DNA of 7,805 nt, from contig JAKAGC010000167.1 of the NCBI GenBank assembly GCA_021817755.1, positions 1 through 7,805 on the forward strand, written 5' to 3'. This DNA is from Acidobacteriota bacterium (lineage in GTDB: Bacteria > Acidobacteriota > Aminicenantia > UBA2199). The notes beneath the pieces are model-generated. The model worked only from the letters and a program-made list of their open reading frames with translations. It was not told the DNA's origin and did not search any database. The stretch's first letter is position 1. Every line of letters begins with the position of its first letter. Position numbers and translations under genes: made by a program. This document shows positions 1 to 7,790 of this stretch, piece after piece.

Positions 1-130
1 TGAAGAGGAACGCGATGATCTTCTTTATCGTGATAATACCGAATCCGAAGACTTGGACCTCGACCTTGACGACCGGGATGAAGAAGAAGGTGATGACGAA
101 GAGGATGAAGACGAGGAAGACGAAGAATAA
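1..130 (+). CDS. C-terminal end of an unidentified protein with a very acidic tail (5' partial)
   Basis: An open frame enters from the left edge (first full codon at 2) and stops at TAA 128-130, giving 42 residues. Of these, 29 are Asp or Glu and only three are Arg; the last 17 residues are almost uninterrupted D/E. The run of in-frame GAA/GAG/GAT/GAC codons up to a clean stop supports real coding, and the frame continues upstream of the window. Such tails occur in several unrelated families, for example the FYDLN acid-domain proteins (TIGR02300), the RNA polymerase delta subunit and some chaperones or nucleic-acid-binding proteins that use an acidic arm. The diagnostic N-terminal part is missing, so no function is assigned. 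The gene lies in the same direction as waaF, 65 bases upstream, and could be co-transcribed with it. Confidence 0.7.
   Translation, partial: EEERDDLLYRDNTESEDLDLDLDDRDEEEGDDEEDEDEEDEE
77..127 (+). repeat. Low-complexity purine-rich GA(A/G/T/C) codon run
   Basis: This stretch is nearly all GAA, GAG, GAT and GAC codons encoding the acidic tail. The units are irregular rather than exact copies, so it is a compositional repeat and not a clean microsatellite. Confidence 0.5.
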
Positions 131-195
131 ATCCTTAATTTCCGGTTTTTAATCTTATTATTATCCGTTCTATCATTTTAGGCGCGTGTGATATC
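131..195. other. Short AT-rich intergenic gap before waaF, no firm signals
   Basis: The 65 bases between the acidic-tail gene and waaF are AT-rich. I see no stem-loop followed by a T run, so no intrinsic terminator is evident. There is no convincing -35/-10 pair, and no good Shine-Dalgarno: the best match is AGG at 180-182, 13 bases before the GTG. The lack of a terminator is compatible with read-through from the upstream gene. Confidence 0.4.
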
Positions 196-1311
196 GTGTC
201 AAATAATATCATTATTAGATCACCCAATTGGATAGGAGACTGTATAATGTCTCTTCCTGCAATCCGTGCATTAAAAAAAAAATTTCCTGCAAACGATATT
301 TATATTGCAACCAAACAATACTTATCCGATATTTATCTTAATATCGATGAAATAAAAGAAATTATTCCACTGGAAAATCAATCCAATCTGAAAACCCTTT
401 TTAAAACAGCATCAAAACTTCGAACTTTTGGATTTAAAGAGGGAATATTACTCACCAATTCGTTTCATTCCGCATTTCTTTTTCGTCTTGCAGGAATTTC
501 TTTTTTAACTGGATACGATAAAGATTTAAGAGGATTTCTTCTTCGAACGAAAAAACCCTTTCCCCGTGATAATCGCCATTATATTGATTTTTATATGGAT
601 ATTGCCGCAATGTACTGCGACGCAAAGGGAATAGAAAAATGGAATAAAACGGATTATTATTCAAACCACCCTGTTATTACTGAAGAAGAAAAAAATAGAA
701 TCGAGAACTTATTGGTATCTTTTGGAATCGACTCCAAAAAGCCATTAATAGGAATTTCTCCCACAGCGGCTTATGGAACTGCAAAGGCATGGCTCCCAGA
801 ACGTTTTTCATCTTTAATAGAAAAAATAATTACTTCCGGTCAATTACCGGGTGTACAGGTCCTTCTCCTTGGGTCCGCAGGGGAACGGGAAAGAATCTCG
901 AAGATTTCAGAGCCCTTTGAAGGAAAAAAACAGGTTTTTAATCTGGCAGGCCTTATGACGCTGCGTCAGTCTATGTGTACGATTTCAATATGTAGTGCAT
1001 TTATCGGTAATGATTCGGGGTTGATGCATATTGCTTCGGGAATGGCGAAACCAGTCGTGGCTCTTTTTGGGCCGACACCGCCGGAAAAATCGAAACCGTT
1101 TCACCAGGATTCCCGTGTACTCCATCATAAAGTAAACTGTGCACCGTGTAAAGATCGTGATTGCCACCTGGACCATGCCTGCATGAAAGCAATTTCGGTA
1201 GATGAAGTATTCGATGCTTTGCTTTCTATGCTTCCTATCTCAGCCCCTCCGCTCTCTTTACAGCAAACCGGGGAATCGATAGAATCGATAGACAAACGGG
1301 ATCTGTCATGA
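196..1311 (+). CDS. waaF: ADP-heptose:LPS heptosyltransferase II (glycosyltransferase family 9)
   Basis: This cytoplasmic, membrane-associated enzyme adds the second L-glycero-D-manno-heptose from ADP-heptose to the LPS inner core. The 371 residues show the GT9 GT-B fold pattern. The N-terminal acceptor domain begins with RSPNWIGDCIMSLPA, where Asp15 matches the proposed catalytic Asp of WaaC. The ADP-heptose side has SPTAAYGTAKAWLPERF (190-204, Lys197), an LGSAGE loop near 225-230, and the hallmark GNDSG (271-275) followed by the ALFGPT loop. A WaaF-type cysteine motif (Cys315, 318, 323, 329) follows. About 25 C-terminal residues extend beyond the family core. The GTG start lacks a good Shine-Dalgarno, but the motif sits at the expected distance from it and no ATG or TTG lies in frame in the gap upstream. 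The stop overlaps the gmhB start, implying translational coupling. The family is secure; II rather than another GT9 heptosyltransferase is likely. Confidence 0.9.
   Translation: MSNNIIIRSPNWIGDCIMSLPAIRALKKKFPANDIYIATKQYLSDIYLNIDEIKEIIPLENQSNLKTLFKTASKLRTFGFKEGILLTNSFHSAFLFRLAGISFLTGYDKDLRGFLLRTKKPFPRDNRHYIDFYMDIAAMYCDAKGIEKWNKTDYYSNHPVITEEEKNRIENLLVSFGIDSKKPLIGISPTAAYGTAKAWLPERFSSLIEKIITSGQLPGVQVLLLGSAGERERISKISEPFEGKKQVFNLAGLMTLRQSMCTISICSAFIGNDSGLMHIASGMAKPVVALFGPTPPEKSKPFHQDSRVLHHKVNCAPCKDRDCHLDHACMKAISVDEVFDALLSMLPISAPPLSLQQTGESIESIDKRDLS
273..282 (+). repeat. A10 homopolymer tract inside waaF
   Basis: Ten consecutive adenines encode part of Leu-Lys-Lys-Lys-Phe (residues 26-30). It is the longest single-base run I noticed in the window. 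Loss of one A would lead to a TAA at 353-355, and gain of one A to a TAA at 339-341, so either change truncates the protein early. Confidence 0.9.
1273..1290 (+). repeat. Exact tandem 9-base repeat GAATCGATA x2
   Basis: Two adjacent identical copies (1273-1281 and 1282-1290) encode Glu-Ser-Ile twice in the C-terminal tail of WaaF. The unit is in frame and each copy contains an ATCGAT palindrome. It looks like a small in-frame duplication in a tail that is probably unconstrained. Confidence 0.85.
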
Positions 1312-1880
1312 ATAAAGCGATTTTCATGGACAGAGACGGAACGATAATAGAAGAAAAAGGATATATTTGTCATTTTTTTGAATCATGCTTATTTCCCTTT
1401 ACCGCAGAAGCTATTCGTCGAATGAAAAGGAATGGTTACCTGGCAATCGTAATTACAAATCAATCAAGTATTGGCCGGGGGATCTGTTCGAAAGAGCAAG
1501 TGGAACAATTGCATGAAGATTTGAAAAAGGAACTGAAAAATAATGATGCCAGAGTAGATGGTATTTATTACAGTCCTTTTCATGATGACGCAATAATAGA
1601 AGAATTTAGACATAAAAATCACTGGCTACGAAAACCATCGCCAGGGATGTTGAAATTGGCAGCTTCGGAATGGGATATTGACCTTTCCCGGTCATTTATG
1701 ATAGGCGATGACACAACAGATATACAAGCCGGTTTAAATGCAGGATGTAGAACGGCTTTGGTATTAACCGGGAAAGGAAACGAGACACGTTTAAAATTAA
1801 AGGAAATGGGTTTAACACCTGATATCACGGCGGAAAATATTTACTCTGCCATACTACAAATTGAAGAATTGACCCGATAA
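1308..1880 (+). CDS. gmhB: D-glycero-D-manno-heptose 1,7-bisphosphate 7-phosphatase (HAD superfamily, IIIA)
   Basis: GmhB removes the C7 phosphate from heptose 1,7-bisphosphate, a cytoplasmic step toward the ADP-heptose used by WaaF. The 190 residues carry all four HAD motifs: DRDGT with nucleophile Asp8 and acid/base Asp10, ITNQS (49-53), the RKPSPGM segment with Lys109, and MIGDDTTD (131-138) with Asp134/Asp135 for magnesium. The length matches the E. coli enzyme. One oddity: the loop at about 87-109, which in E. coli GmhB holds the Cys-x-His...Cys-x-Cys zinc site, reads YYSPFHDD...RHKNHWLRKP here and has no cysteine. The ATG overlaps the waaF stop (ATGA) and has only a weak GGGA six bases upstream, so it probably depends on coupling to waaF. 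A histidinol-phosphatase-type HAD enzyme is the alternative, but the neighbour strongly favours heptose metabolism. Whether the alpha or beta anomer is the substrate is not visible. Confidence 0.87.
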   Translation: MNKAIFMDRDGTIIEEKGYICHFFESCLFPFTAEAIRRMKRNGYLAIVITNQSSIGRGICSKEQVEQLHEDLKKELKNNDARVDGIYYSPFHDDAIIEEFRHKNHWLRKPSPGMLKLAASEWDIDLSRSFMIGDDTTDIQAGLNAGCRTALVLTGKGNETRLKLKEMGLTPDITAENIYSAILQIEELTR

Positions 1881-1910
1881 TACAACTGTTTTCTTATATT
1901 GGAAAAAAGC

Positions 1911-1916
1911 GAGGAA
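1911..1916 (+). promoter_or_regulatory. Ribosome binding site GAGGAA that favours GTG 1920 as the kinase start
   Basis: GAGG at 1911-1914 lies five bases before GTG 1920, a normal Shine-Dalgarno spacing. The competing in-frame TTG at 1899 has only T-rich sequence upstream and would place this site inside the coding region. Confidence 0.6.
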
Positions 1917-1919
1917 ACT

Positions 1920-4900
1920 GTGTGCAAACGGATTAAGCTAATTTTGGCGACTCACATTTTTGTGAGCGTGTTGCTAATGCTATTGTTGGGAGGTATTTGT
2001 GAGGGGCAAAGTTACCTGGTTCGTCTATACTCTGAAGTAGATGGGCTACCAAGCGCTTATATTTCGGATGTAAACCAGGATCAATCCGGTAAGATGTGGT
2101 TTGCTACCCGCGGTGGTATTGCTGCTTATGATGGTTATCAATGGGAGTGTTTTTCTCAATCGAACGGATTACCTGTTACTTCTTTTATGAAAATTCGAAT
2201 AGATGGCGATAACCGGATCTGGGCACTTTCCAGTGCGGGCCAGGGTGATATGTGTATTGTTCTTTATGATGGAAAACGGTGGCAAAAAATTACTTCACTG
2301 CCAACGCAATTTGATTCGGAAAATAATATCACTTCTTTTGAATTGATGGAGAATGAAGAAGAAAATTCATTAATACCGGTATTATGTATCGGAACCCTTA
2401 ATGGTGGAGTGCTGTTCTGGAAGGGGACAAAATGGACACAGTTTTCCATAAAAAATGGATTACTTAGTAACGTAGTTAACGGTCTGGGAATAAAAGAAAA
2501 AAAATTAATTGTGGCGACAGATGAGGGAATTTCTGTTATTGAAAATGGGAAGGTAGATAATCGGACCAATGAAGTATTAAAACACTATTTACCGGAAAAA
2601 AAACTGACAGTAATGGCTATCTCCGTTCAAAAGGCGGACCGGTTTCCTGATTCGGGAATTAAAGCGGATCGGTATTGGTTGTTAGGGAAGGATTGGCTGG
2701 GGTATTTTGAAGAAAATATTTTTACATTGGTGTTTGACAATCCCGGGATACCTCTACCGAAAGAGGAGCGATTTGCCTCCCTGGTAGTGGATTACAAGGG
2801 GGGAGTATACATCTCTTATCGGGTTAAAATTTTTTATTATAATATTTTGACGGGAGAGTGGGATATACAGGGAACTAAAAACGGTTTGATGGCGGAGGGA
2901 GCGTCGGCGATATTTATTGATTTTGAGAAAAATATCTGGATAGTCGGGTATCGCGGAGTAAGTAAAATAATCAGCCGCAGATTCTCGAATTATCAGAAAA
3001 AAGATGGACTGTTGGAAGATGAAGTGACGGCAATTGCAGAGTATGCACCTGGAAAGATTATTTTCGGGCACAATTCGGGAATAACTCTCTATGATGGAAA
3101 ATCATTTCAATACCGTCTTTTTCCTGGGAAAATCGACCCTCTCTTTTCACGGATTATGGATGTGGAGGTAGATTCAAAAAAAAATATATGGATAGCAGAT
3201 AGCAAAAAACCTTTGATTGAAACAGATATAAATGGGAATTCCCGTGTTTATGGGCTTGATAAGGGACTTCCTGCTTCTGCGATGGATATACTGATCGATT
3301 CCAATGATAAGGTTTGGGTGGGAACGAGTAGCGGCATCTATTATCTAAAAAATGAACGATTCCATCCTTTGGATGGCCGTATGATGAAAAAATATGGAAT
3401 TCGTAGAATATATAAGGCTGGAAAAGATGTTCTATATTTTGCAACAATCAGTAATGGATTGGTGGAGTTTAACCAGAAAACCGGCAGTTGGAAAAACTAT
3501 ACGGATAAAATTCATCAAAGCGGGAACAATGCTTATGATGTGAACCGGGATAAAAATGGCCAGATATTGGTGGGGACTTTAGCGGGTTTGTCTAAAATAC
3601 AGGGAAATGATCTGGTTAAATTTAATGAAAATGGTTTCTCGATTAACCGGCCTGTTTATTTTATTACTCATGATAAAGAGGGATGGATATGGTTTGGTCT
3701 TGATAATGGAGTTATTCGATGGAATGGGGAAAAGTTTTACAAATATACCCCGGCAGAGGGACTTATCGGTCAGGAAACAAACCGGTCGGCAAACCTGGTA
3801 GATTCGACAGGGAAGTTGTGGATTGGAACAAATCGAGGTGTTTCTCGATATAACTCGAATTTCGATGATCCCGATGAGTTTATTCCCAAACCGAAATTGA
3901 AATTAATTATGCTGCAAGCAGGGAACAAAAAAATACAACTTCCGGGGGTGCAAGAATTAAAGTTGAATCACACTCAGAATGATTTAACTTTTTATTTTCA
4001 AGCAATTTCATTTATTAATGAAAATCGAATCCTTTATAATTGGAAACTTGAGGGTTCGCGAGAGTCGATGTGGAGAGAAGCGGGAGCTTTATTCAATAGG
4101 GTTATTCACTACCAGGACCTGTCGCCAGGGAACTATCGGTTGCATTTAAAAATAAGAAATGCACTGGGAATTTGGAGCGATGAAGTGGTTTCTCCTGGGA
4201 TTACCATTAGAAACCCGTTTTATTATAGTTGGTGGTTTTTCCTTATCGTCATTCTTTTTATTGCATTTATAATGATCCAGTTGGCTTCCCGGATTACTCA
4301 GAAAAAATATATGGCTCGTTTGGAGCAACAAGTGGAGGAACGTACAAAAGAATTATGGGCCTCCGAAGAGAAATACAGTACATTATTCAGGGAAAGTAAG
4401 GATATAGTTTATATAAGTTCACCGGATGGAAACTTTGTAGAAATCAACCCGGCAGGAGTGGAATTGTTTGGTTATGCATCCAGGGAAGAAATACTCGCTG
4501 CCGATATCGGTAATCATATTTATTATAATCCAAGAGACAGAGAGAAATTCCGTGATGAAATTTCAAGAACAGGGTATGTTAAGGATTACCCGTTGGAATT
4601 GAAACAAAAAAACGGTAACCGGATTTATGTGTTACTGACAAGCAATGCGGAATATAATGAAAACGGAAAAGTGGTTTATTACCGGGGAATTATGCGGGAT
4701 ATTACGGAAAAGAAAAAACTGGAAGAGCAACTGGAACGAATCCAGAAGATGGAGGCAATCGGAGCTCTTGCAGGTGGTGTTGCTCATGATTTAAATAATA
4801 TCCTTAGTGGTTTAACAAGCTACCCGGAATTACTCCTGCTCCAGATACCGGAAGACCACCCATTAAGAAAACCATTGACCACCATTAAACGTACTGGAGA

Positions 4901-5885
4901 GAAAGCTGCTGCTGTGGTGCAGGACCTTTTAACGCTTTCTCGCCGGGGAGTGGCTGTTAATGAAATAATTAATCTTAATGATATTGTAACCGACTATATT
5001 TCCAGCCCTGAATTTAAACGGCTTTGTTCATATTTTCCAGGGACTTGTAATCGTATTTGTCTTGATTCGGAACTTCTCAATGTAATGGGTTCTCCCATCC
5101 ATATTGCAAAGACTGTGATGAACCTGGTTTCCAATGCAGTGGAAGCAATGTCTGGCGGGGGAAAGTTAAGCATTTTAACGGAAAACATCTATTTTTCTAA
5201 GCCTGTTAAAGGGTATGATGAAATCCCTTCCGGTACTTATGTCCGGTTGAAAATAATAGATGAGGGAATGGGAATTTCTCCTGAAGATCTTCCGAAAATT
5301 TTTGAACCTTTTTATACTCGTAAAAAAATGGGGCGAAGCGGTACCGGTCTTGGATTGTCGGTTGTTTGGGCGACAATGAAAGATCATAATGGTTTTATCG
5401 ATGTGAAAACATCAATGGGAAAGGGAACGAGTTTTGAACTCTATTTCCCTGTTACCTGGAAAGAAATATTAAAAAAGGAATCTATCATTCCGTTAGATGC
5501 TTACAAAGGAAAAGAATCCATTCTGGTCATCGATGATGTGGAGGAACAGCGCGAAGTAGCGGTGAATATTCTTTCTAATCTGGGGTATAACGCATCGGCA
5601 GTGGCGTCGGGAGAAGAAGCAATCGTATATCTGAAGAAAAACACTGTGGATTTACTTATTATCGATATGATCCTTGAAAAGGGGATCGATGGATTGGAAA
5701 CCTATCGGCGAATTATCCAGGAACACCCTTTACAAAAAGCGATTATCGTCAGTGGGTATTCGGAAACAGGTGAAGTAAAAGCGCTGCTGGAATTAGGAGC
5801 AGGAACTTATTTAAAGAAGCCCTACACCATCCAGCAGCTGGGAAAATCGGTACGCTCGGAACTGGATGCACCTAAAGAGGGTTAA
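1920..5885 (+). CDS. Hybrid sensor histidine kinase: periplasmic 14-blade propeller, Y_Y_Y, TM, PAS, HisKA, HATPase, receiver
   Basis: A one-piece two-component sensor of 1321 residues. An N-terminal signal peptide (about 1-29, hydrophobic core [17 protein letters not shown]) leads to a periplasmic region with about 14 propeller motifs of the D..G.iWigt..Gi.ry type (residues 45-650), enough for two seven-bladed propellers. Next come a Y_Y_Y domain (about 678-763; Tyr706, 731, 739), one transmembrane helix (about 771-790), a short coiled coil, and a PAS domain (about 815-930). The kinase core has His956 in VAHDLNN, N-box Asn1068/Asn1072, the DEGMG box from Asp1114, FEPF, and the GTGLGL box near 1142-1147. 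The C-terminal receiver has Asp1205/Asp1206, phospho-acceptor Asp1249, Ser1278 and Lys1300. All catalytic residues are present. There is no DNA-binding domain and no partner regulator nearby. GTG 1920 is preferred over TTG 1899 because of its ribosome site and better signal peptide. The ligand is unknown; related Bacteroidota sensors detect glycans. Confidence 0.93.
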   Translation: MCKRIKLILATHIFVSVLLMLLLGGICEGQSYLVRLYSEVDGLPSAYISDVNQDQSGKMWFATRGGIAAYDGYQWECFSQSNGLPVTSFMKIRIDGDNRIWALSSAGQGDMCIVLYDGKRWQKITSLPTQFDSENNITSFELMENEEENSLIPVLCIGTLNGGVLFWKGTKWTQFSIKNGLLSNVVNGLGIKEKKLIVATDEGISVIENGKVDNRTNEVLKHYLPEKKLTVMAISVQKADRFPDSGIKADRYWLLGKDWLGYFEENIFTLVFDNPGIPLPKEERFASLVVDYKGGVYISYRVKIFYYNILTGEWDIQGTKNGLMAEGASAIFIDFEKNIWIVGYRGVSKIISRRFSNYQKKDGLLEDEVTAIAEYAPGKIIFGHNSGITLYDGKSFQYRLFPGKIDPLFSRIMDVEVDSKKNIWIADSKKPLIETDINGNSRVYGLDKGLPASAMDILIDSNDKVWVGTSSGIYYLKNERFHPLDGRMMKKYGIRRIYKAGKDVLYFATISNGLVEFNQKTGSWKNYTDKIHQSGNNAYDVNRDKNGQILVGTLAGLSKIQGNDLVKFNENGFSINRPVYFITHDKEGWIWFGLDNGVIRWNGEKFYKYTPAEGLIGQETNRSANLVDSTGKLWIGTNRGVSRYNSNFDDPDEFIPKPKLKLIMLQAGNKKIQLPGVQELKLNHTQNDLTFYFQAISFINENRILYNWKLEGSRESMWREAGALFNRVIHYQDLSPGNYRLHLKIRNALGIWSDEVVSPGITIRNPFYYSWWFFLIVILFIAFIMIQLASRITQKKYMARLEQQVEERTKELWASEEKYSTLFRESKDIVYISSPDGNFVEINPAGVELFGYASREEILAADIGNHIYYNPRDREKFRDEISRTGYVKDYPLELKQKNGNRIYVLLTSNAEYNENGKVVYYRGIMRDITEKKKLEEQLERIQKMEAIGALAGGVAHDLNNILSGLTSYPELLLLQIPEDHPLRKPLTTIKRTGEKAAAVVQDLLTLSRRGVAVNEIINLNDIVTDYISSPEFKRLCSYFPGTCNRICLDSELLNVMGSPIHIAKTVMNLVSNAVEAMSGGGKLSILTENIYFSKPVKGYDEIPSGTYVRLKIIDEGMGISPEDLPKIFEPFYTRKKMGRSGTGLGLSVVWATMKDHNGFIDVKTSMGKGTSFELYFPVTWKEILKKESIIPLDAYKGKESILVIDDVEEQREVAVNILSNLGYNASAVASGEEAIVYLKKNTVDLLIIDMILEKGIDGLETYRRIIQEHPLQKAIIVSGYSETGEVKALLELGAGTYLKKPYTIQQLGKSVRSELDAPKEG

Positions 5886-7777
5886 TCAACTCGAAATTGC
5901 TCTACCAGGTGAGTTAATTCTTCGGCGTGGTCGGTCACTTTCTGTCCGTTATCGGTGAACTCTTTTACCAGGGAGAGATTCTTATTAACTATATTTTCCA
6001 GGTGGGAGATACTCTGATTGATTTTTTCTACTCCTGAAGCTTGTTCCATGGAACCATTGGAAATATTCTCGATATTGCTTACAAGGTCTTTCAATGTCTT
6101 CTGGATGGAATCAAAGAACTGGGCAGTTTGATTAACCAGTATTAATCCCTTTTGAGTGGATTCAATATTAGCATTAATAATTTCGGAAATGGTCTTGGAG
6201 GAATCGGCTGTTTTCTGAGCCAGGTTTCGTACTTCAGCCGCAACAACGGCGAATCCTCTTCCGGCTTCTCCTGCTCTTGCAGCTTCAACTGCTGCATTCA
6301 ATGCCAACAGATTAGTTTGAAAACTGATATCGTTTATAACAGTGACGATTTCTGCAATTTTTCCACCCGATTTATCGATGACATCCATTGTCATCGTAAC
6401 GTTATCGATTAAATCCTTCCGAGAAAGTACTTCCTGGTTAAATTGTCCGATGGTACGATTCGCAGTATCGGCATTAAGATTGTTTTGTTTCAAAATTTTT
6501 GTAAAGGTTTCGAGGGTTTCTGCGGTATTCCGAATTGAATCATTTTGTTCATTGGTAAGCTCGGAAAGACTTCTACTATTCTCGGAAATTTCGATAGTTG
6601 ATGCCATCATTTCAAGCGTACTGGTTTGAACTTTTTTGACGATGGTCTGGATCTGTTCAATAAATTGGTTAAACCATTCAGCCAATTCACCGATTTCATC
6701 TTTTCCTGTATTGTCGAGCCGTTTGGTCAAATCCCCATGACCGCCGGCTATTTCTTTTAGCATTTCGAGTAAATGATCGAGGGGTTTTGAAATCGATCGT
6801 GTAATCGTTAATAATATAATAAACAAAAGTGCTGCGGCGATTAAAATCAATACGACGGATATCTTGGTGAGAGTGATTAGAGGGGCATTGATTTCATCAA
6901 CGTCAACACTTAGTATTAAGTGCCAACCCAGACTCTTTACCGGAGTATGAATAAAAAATTGATCAACACCGTTAAAAATGACTTCATTGATTCCTTCTTC
7001 ACCATTTTTTATGGTTTCATTAAATGAATCCATATGAATGTATTGATTTCCATCATCCTGGAAATCGGAGATTTTTTTTGAAAGAACAATGGAAGCATCA
7101 GGGTGAGAAAGGATAGAACCGTCATCGGAAAGAAGAATTGCTTTTCCCGTTTTAAAAGCACTTCCCATTGTGCTGATATAATTTTTGAAATTTTCAAAAT
7201 CCATGTCGACCCCACCGACACCGAGGATATTTCCTGAAGAATCATAAATAGGATAACGGTAATTAACAAATACTTTTTTGTCTCCATAATTGGCTGATAC
7301 ATCCCAATAAGGAATTTTTTTATTTTGTGCAGTAATGTACCAGGGGCGAGTTGTGACATTGTATTCCGGAGATGCTTTATAGTCTGTACTGTCGTAATAA
7401 GATTGGGTTTTTTGCGAACCCATGAAGACGGTTGCGATTGCACCATCTCTTTTTACTAATTCCTGGATATATACCAATAATGCAGCGTAAACCGGATCTT
7501 TTGCCGGGTCAGCGATTCTCTGGTCATTTGTTTGCAACCATTTTGTCACCTGGGGATTTTTAAAAAGTGTCCAGGCGATTTTGGCTTTTTCCATCAAATA
7601 TCCTTCTACCTGGGCGGAAACCCCTTTTACCTTTTCCAGTGCACGTGCTTTTGACTCTTCCACCAAACTTTTTTTTGAAAAAAAGAAAAAGGCCATTGAA
7701 ACGGAAATTAAAATAGTCAATACTGTTCCTAAAACAAAGAAAAGTAACCGAGAACGTATTTTCATATCTCGTATCAT
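5882..7777 (-). CDS. Methyl-accepting chemotaxis protein with periplasmic double-Cache sensor and HAMP
   Basis: A transmembrane chemoreceptor of 631 residues. Two hydrophobic helices (about 11-33 and 304-325) flank a periplasmic domain of dCache_1 type. It contains TTRPWY (142-147), a PYWD turn and the GVGGVDMDF strand near 186-194, all typical of the membrane-distal Cache pocket. A HAMP domain follows (about 326-377, with DEIGEL). The long antiparallel coiled-coil signalling domain has its conserved tip at about 481-515, including [19 protein letters not shown] and [15 protein letters not shown], which contact CheA and CheW. The C-terminus ends in VEQFRVD with no CheR/CheB-docking pentapeptide. 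ATG 7777 is chosen over the in-frame TTG 7780 because AGGAGG lies seven bases upstream of it. The gene converges on the kinase and shares TTAA with it at the stops. No che genes are in the window. The attractant is not proven; amino acids are a reasonable guess. Confidence 0.94.
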   Translation of the reverse strand: MIRDMKIRSRLLFFVLGTVLTILISVSMAFFFFSKKSLVEESKARALEKVKGVSAQVEGYLMEKAKIAWTLFKNPQVTKWLQTNDQRIADPAKDPVYAALLVYIQELVKRDGAIATVFMGSQKTQSYYDSTDYKASPEYNVTTRPWYITAQNKKIPYWDVSANYGDKKVFVNYRYPIYDSSGNILGVGGVDMDFENFKNYISTMGSAFKTGKAILLSDDGSILSHPDASIVLSKKISDFQDDGNQYIHMDSFNETIKNGEEGINEVIFNGVDQFFIHTPVKSLGWHLILSVDVDEINAPLITLTKISVVLILIAAALLFIILLTITRSISKPLDHLLEMLKEIAGGHGDLTKRLDNTGKDEIGELAEWFNQFIEQIQTIVKKVQTSTLEMMASTIEISENSRSLSELTNEQNDSIRNTAETLETFTKILKQNNLNADTANRTIGQFNQEVLSRKDLIDNVTMTMDVIDKSGGKIAEIVTVINDISFQTNLLALNAAVEAARAGEAGRGFAVVAAEVRNLAQKTADSSKTISEIINANIESTQKGLILVNQTAQFFDSIQKTLKDLVSNIENISNGSMEQASGVEKINQSISHLENIVNKNLSLVKEFTDNGQKVTDHAEELTHLVEQFRVD

Positions 7778-7784
7778 CAAAAAT

Positions 7785-7790
7785 CCTCCT
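7785..7790 (-). promoter_or_regulatory. Strong ribosome binding site AGGAGG of the chemoreceptor gene
   Basis: On the minus strand a perfect AGGAGG is followed by ATTTTTG and then ATG 7777, a seven-base spacing. Spacing to the alternative TTG at 7780 would be only four bases, so the site points to the ATG. It is the strongest Shine-Dalgarno I noticed in the window. Confidence 0.85.

Noticed and set aside
148..176. Possible promoter for waaF: TTTAAT (148-153) and TATCAT (171-176), 17-base spacer
   Set aside because: The -35 matches only three of six consensus bases, and the surrounding sequence is so AT-rich that -10-like hexamers are expected by chance.
1869..1900. Possible promoter for the kinase: TTGACC (1869-1874) and TATATT (1895-1900)
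   Set aside because: The spacer is 20 bases, longer than the usual 16-18, and the first box lies inside the end of gmhB. Such matches are frequent in AT-rich DNA.
1983..2025. Possible lipoprotein signal (LLLGGIC) at the kinase N-terminus
   Set aside because: The residue before Cys is Ile, which does not fit the lipobox small-residue rule, and a transmembrane histidine kinase is normally not lipidated. Ordinary signal-peptide cleavage after CEG is more likely.
3607..3801. Plus-strand 64-codon frame inside the kinase gene
   Set aside because: It is a shifted frame of the propeller region; the overlapping kinase frame carries clear blade motifs here.
5870..5900. Search for a bidirectional terminator between the convergent genes
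   Set aside because: There is no intergenic space and I see no stem-loop with a T run at the junction.
6152..6629. Two plus-strand open frames (6152-6412 and 6342-6629) opposite the chemoreceptor
   Set aside because: They are antisense to the highly conserved signalling domain, lack recognisable motifs and ribosome sites, and overlap each other.
7009..7446. Minus-strand 145-codon frame inside the chemoreceptor gene
   Set aside because: It is an out-of-frame shadow of the Cache-domain coding region, with no signature of its own.
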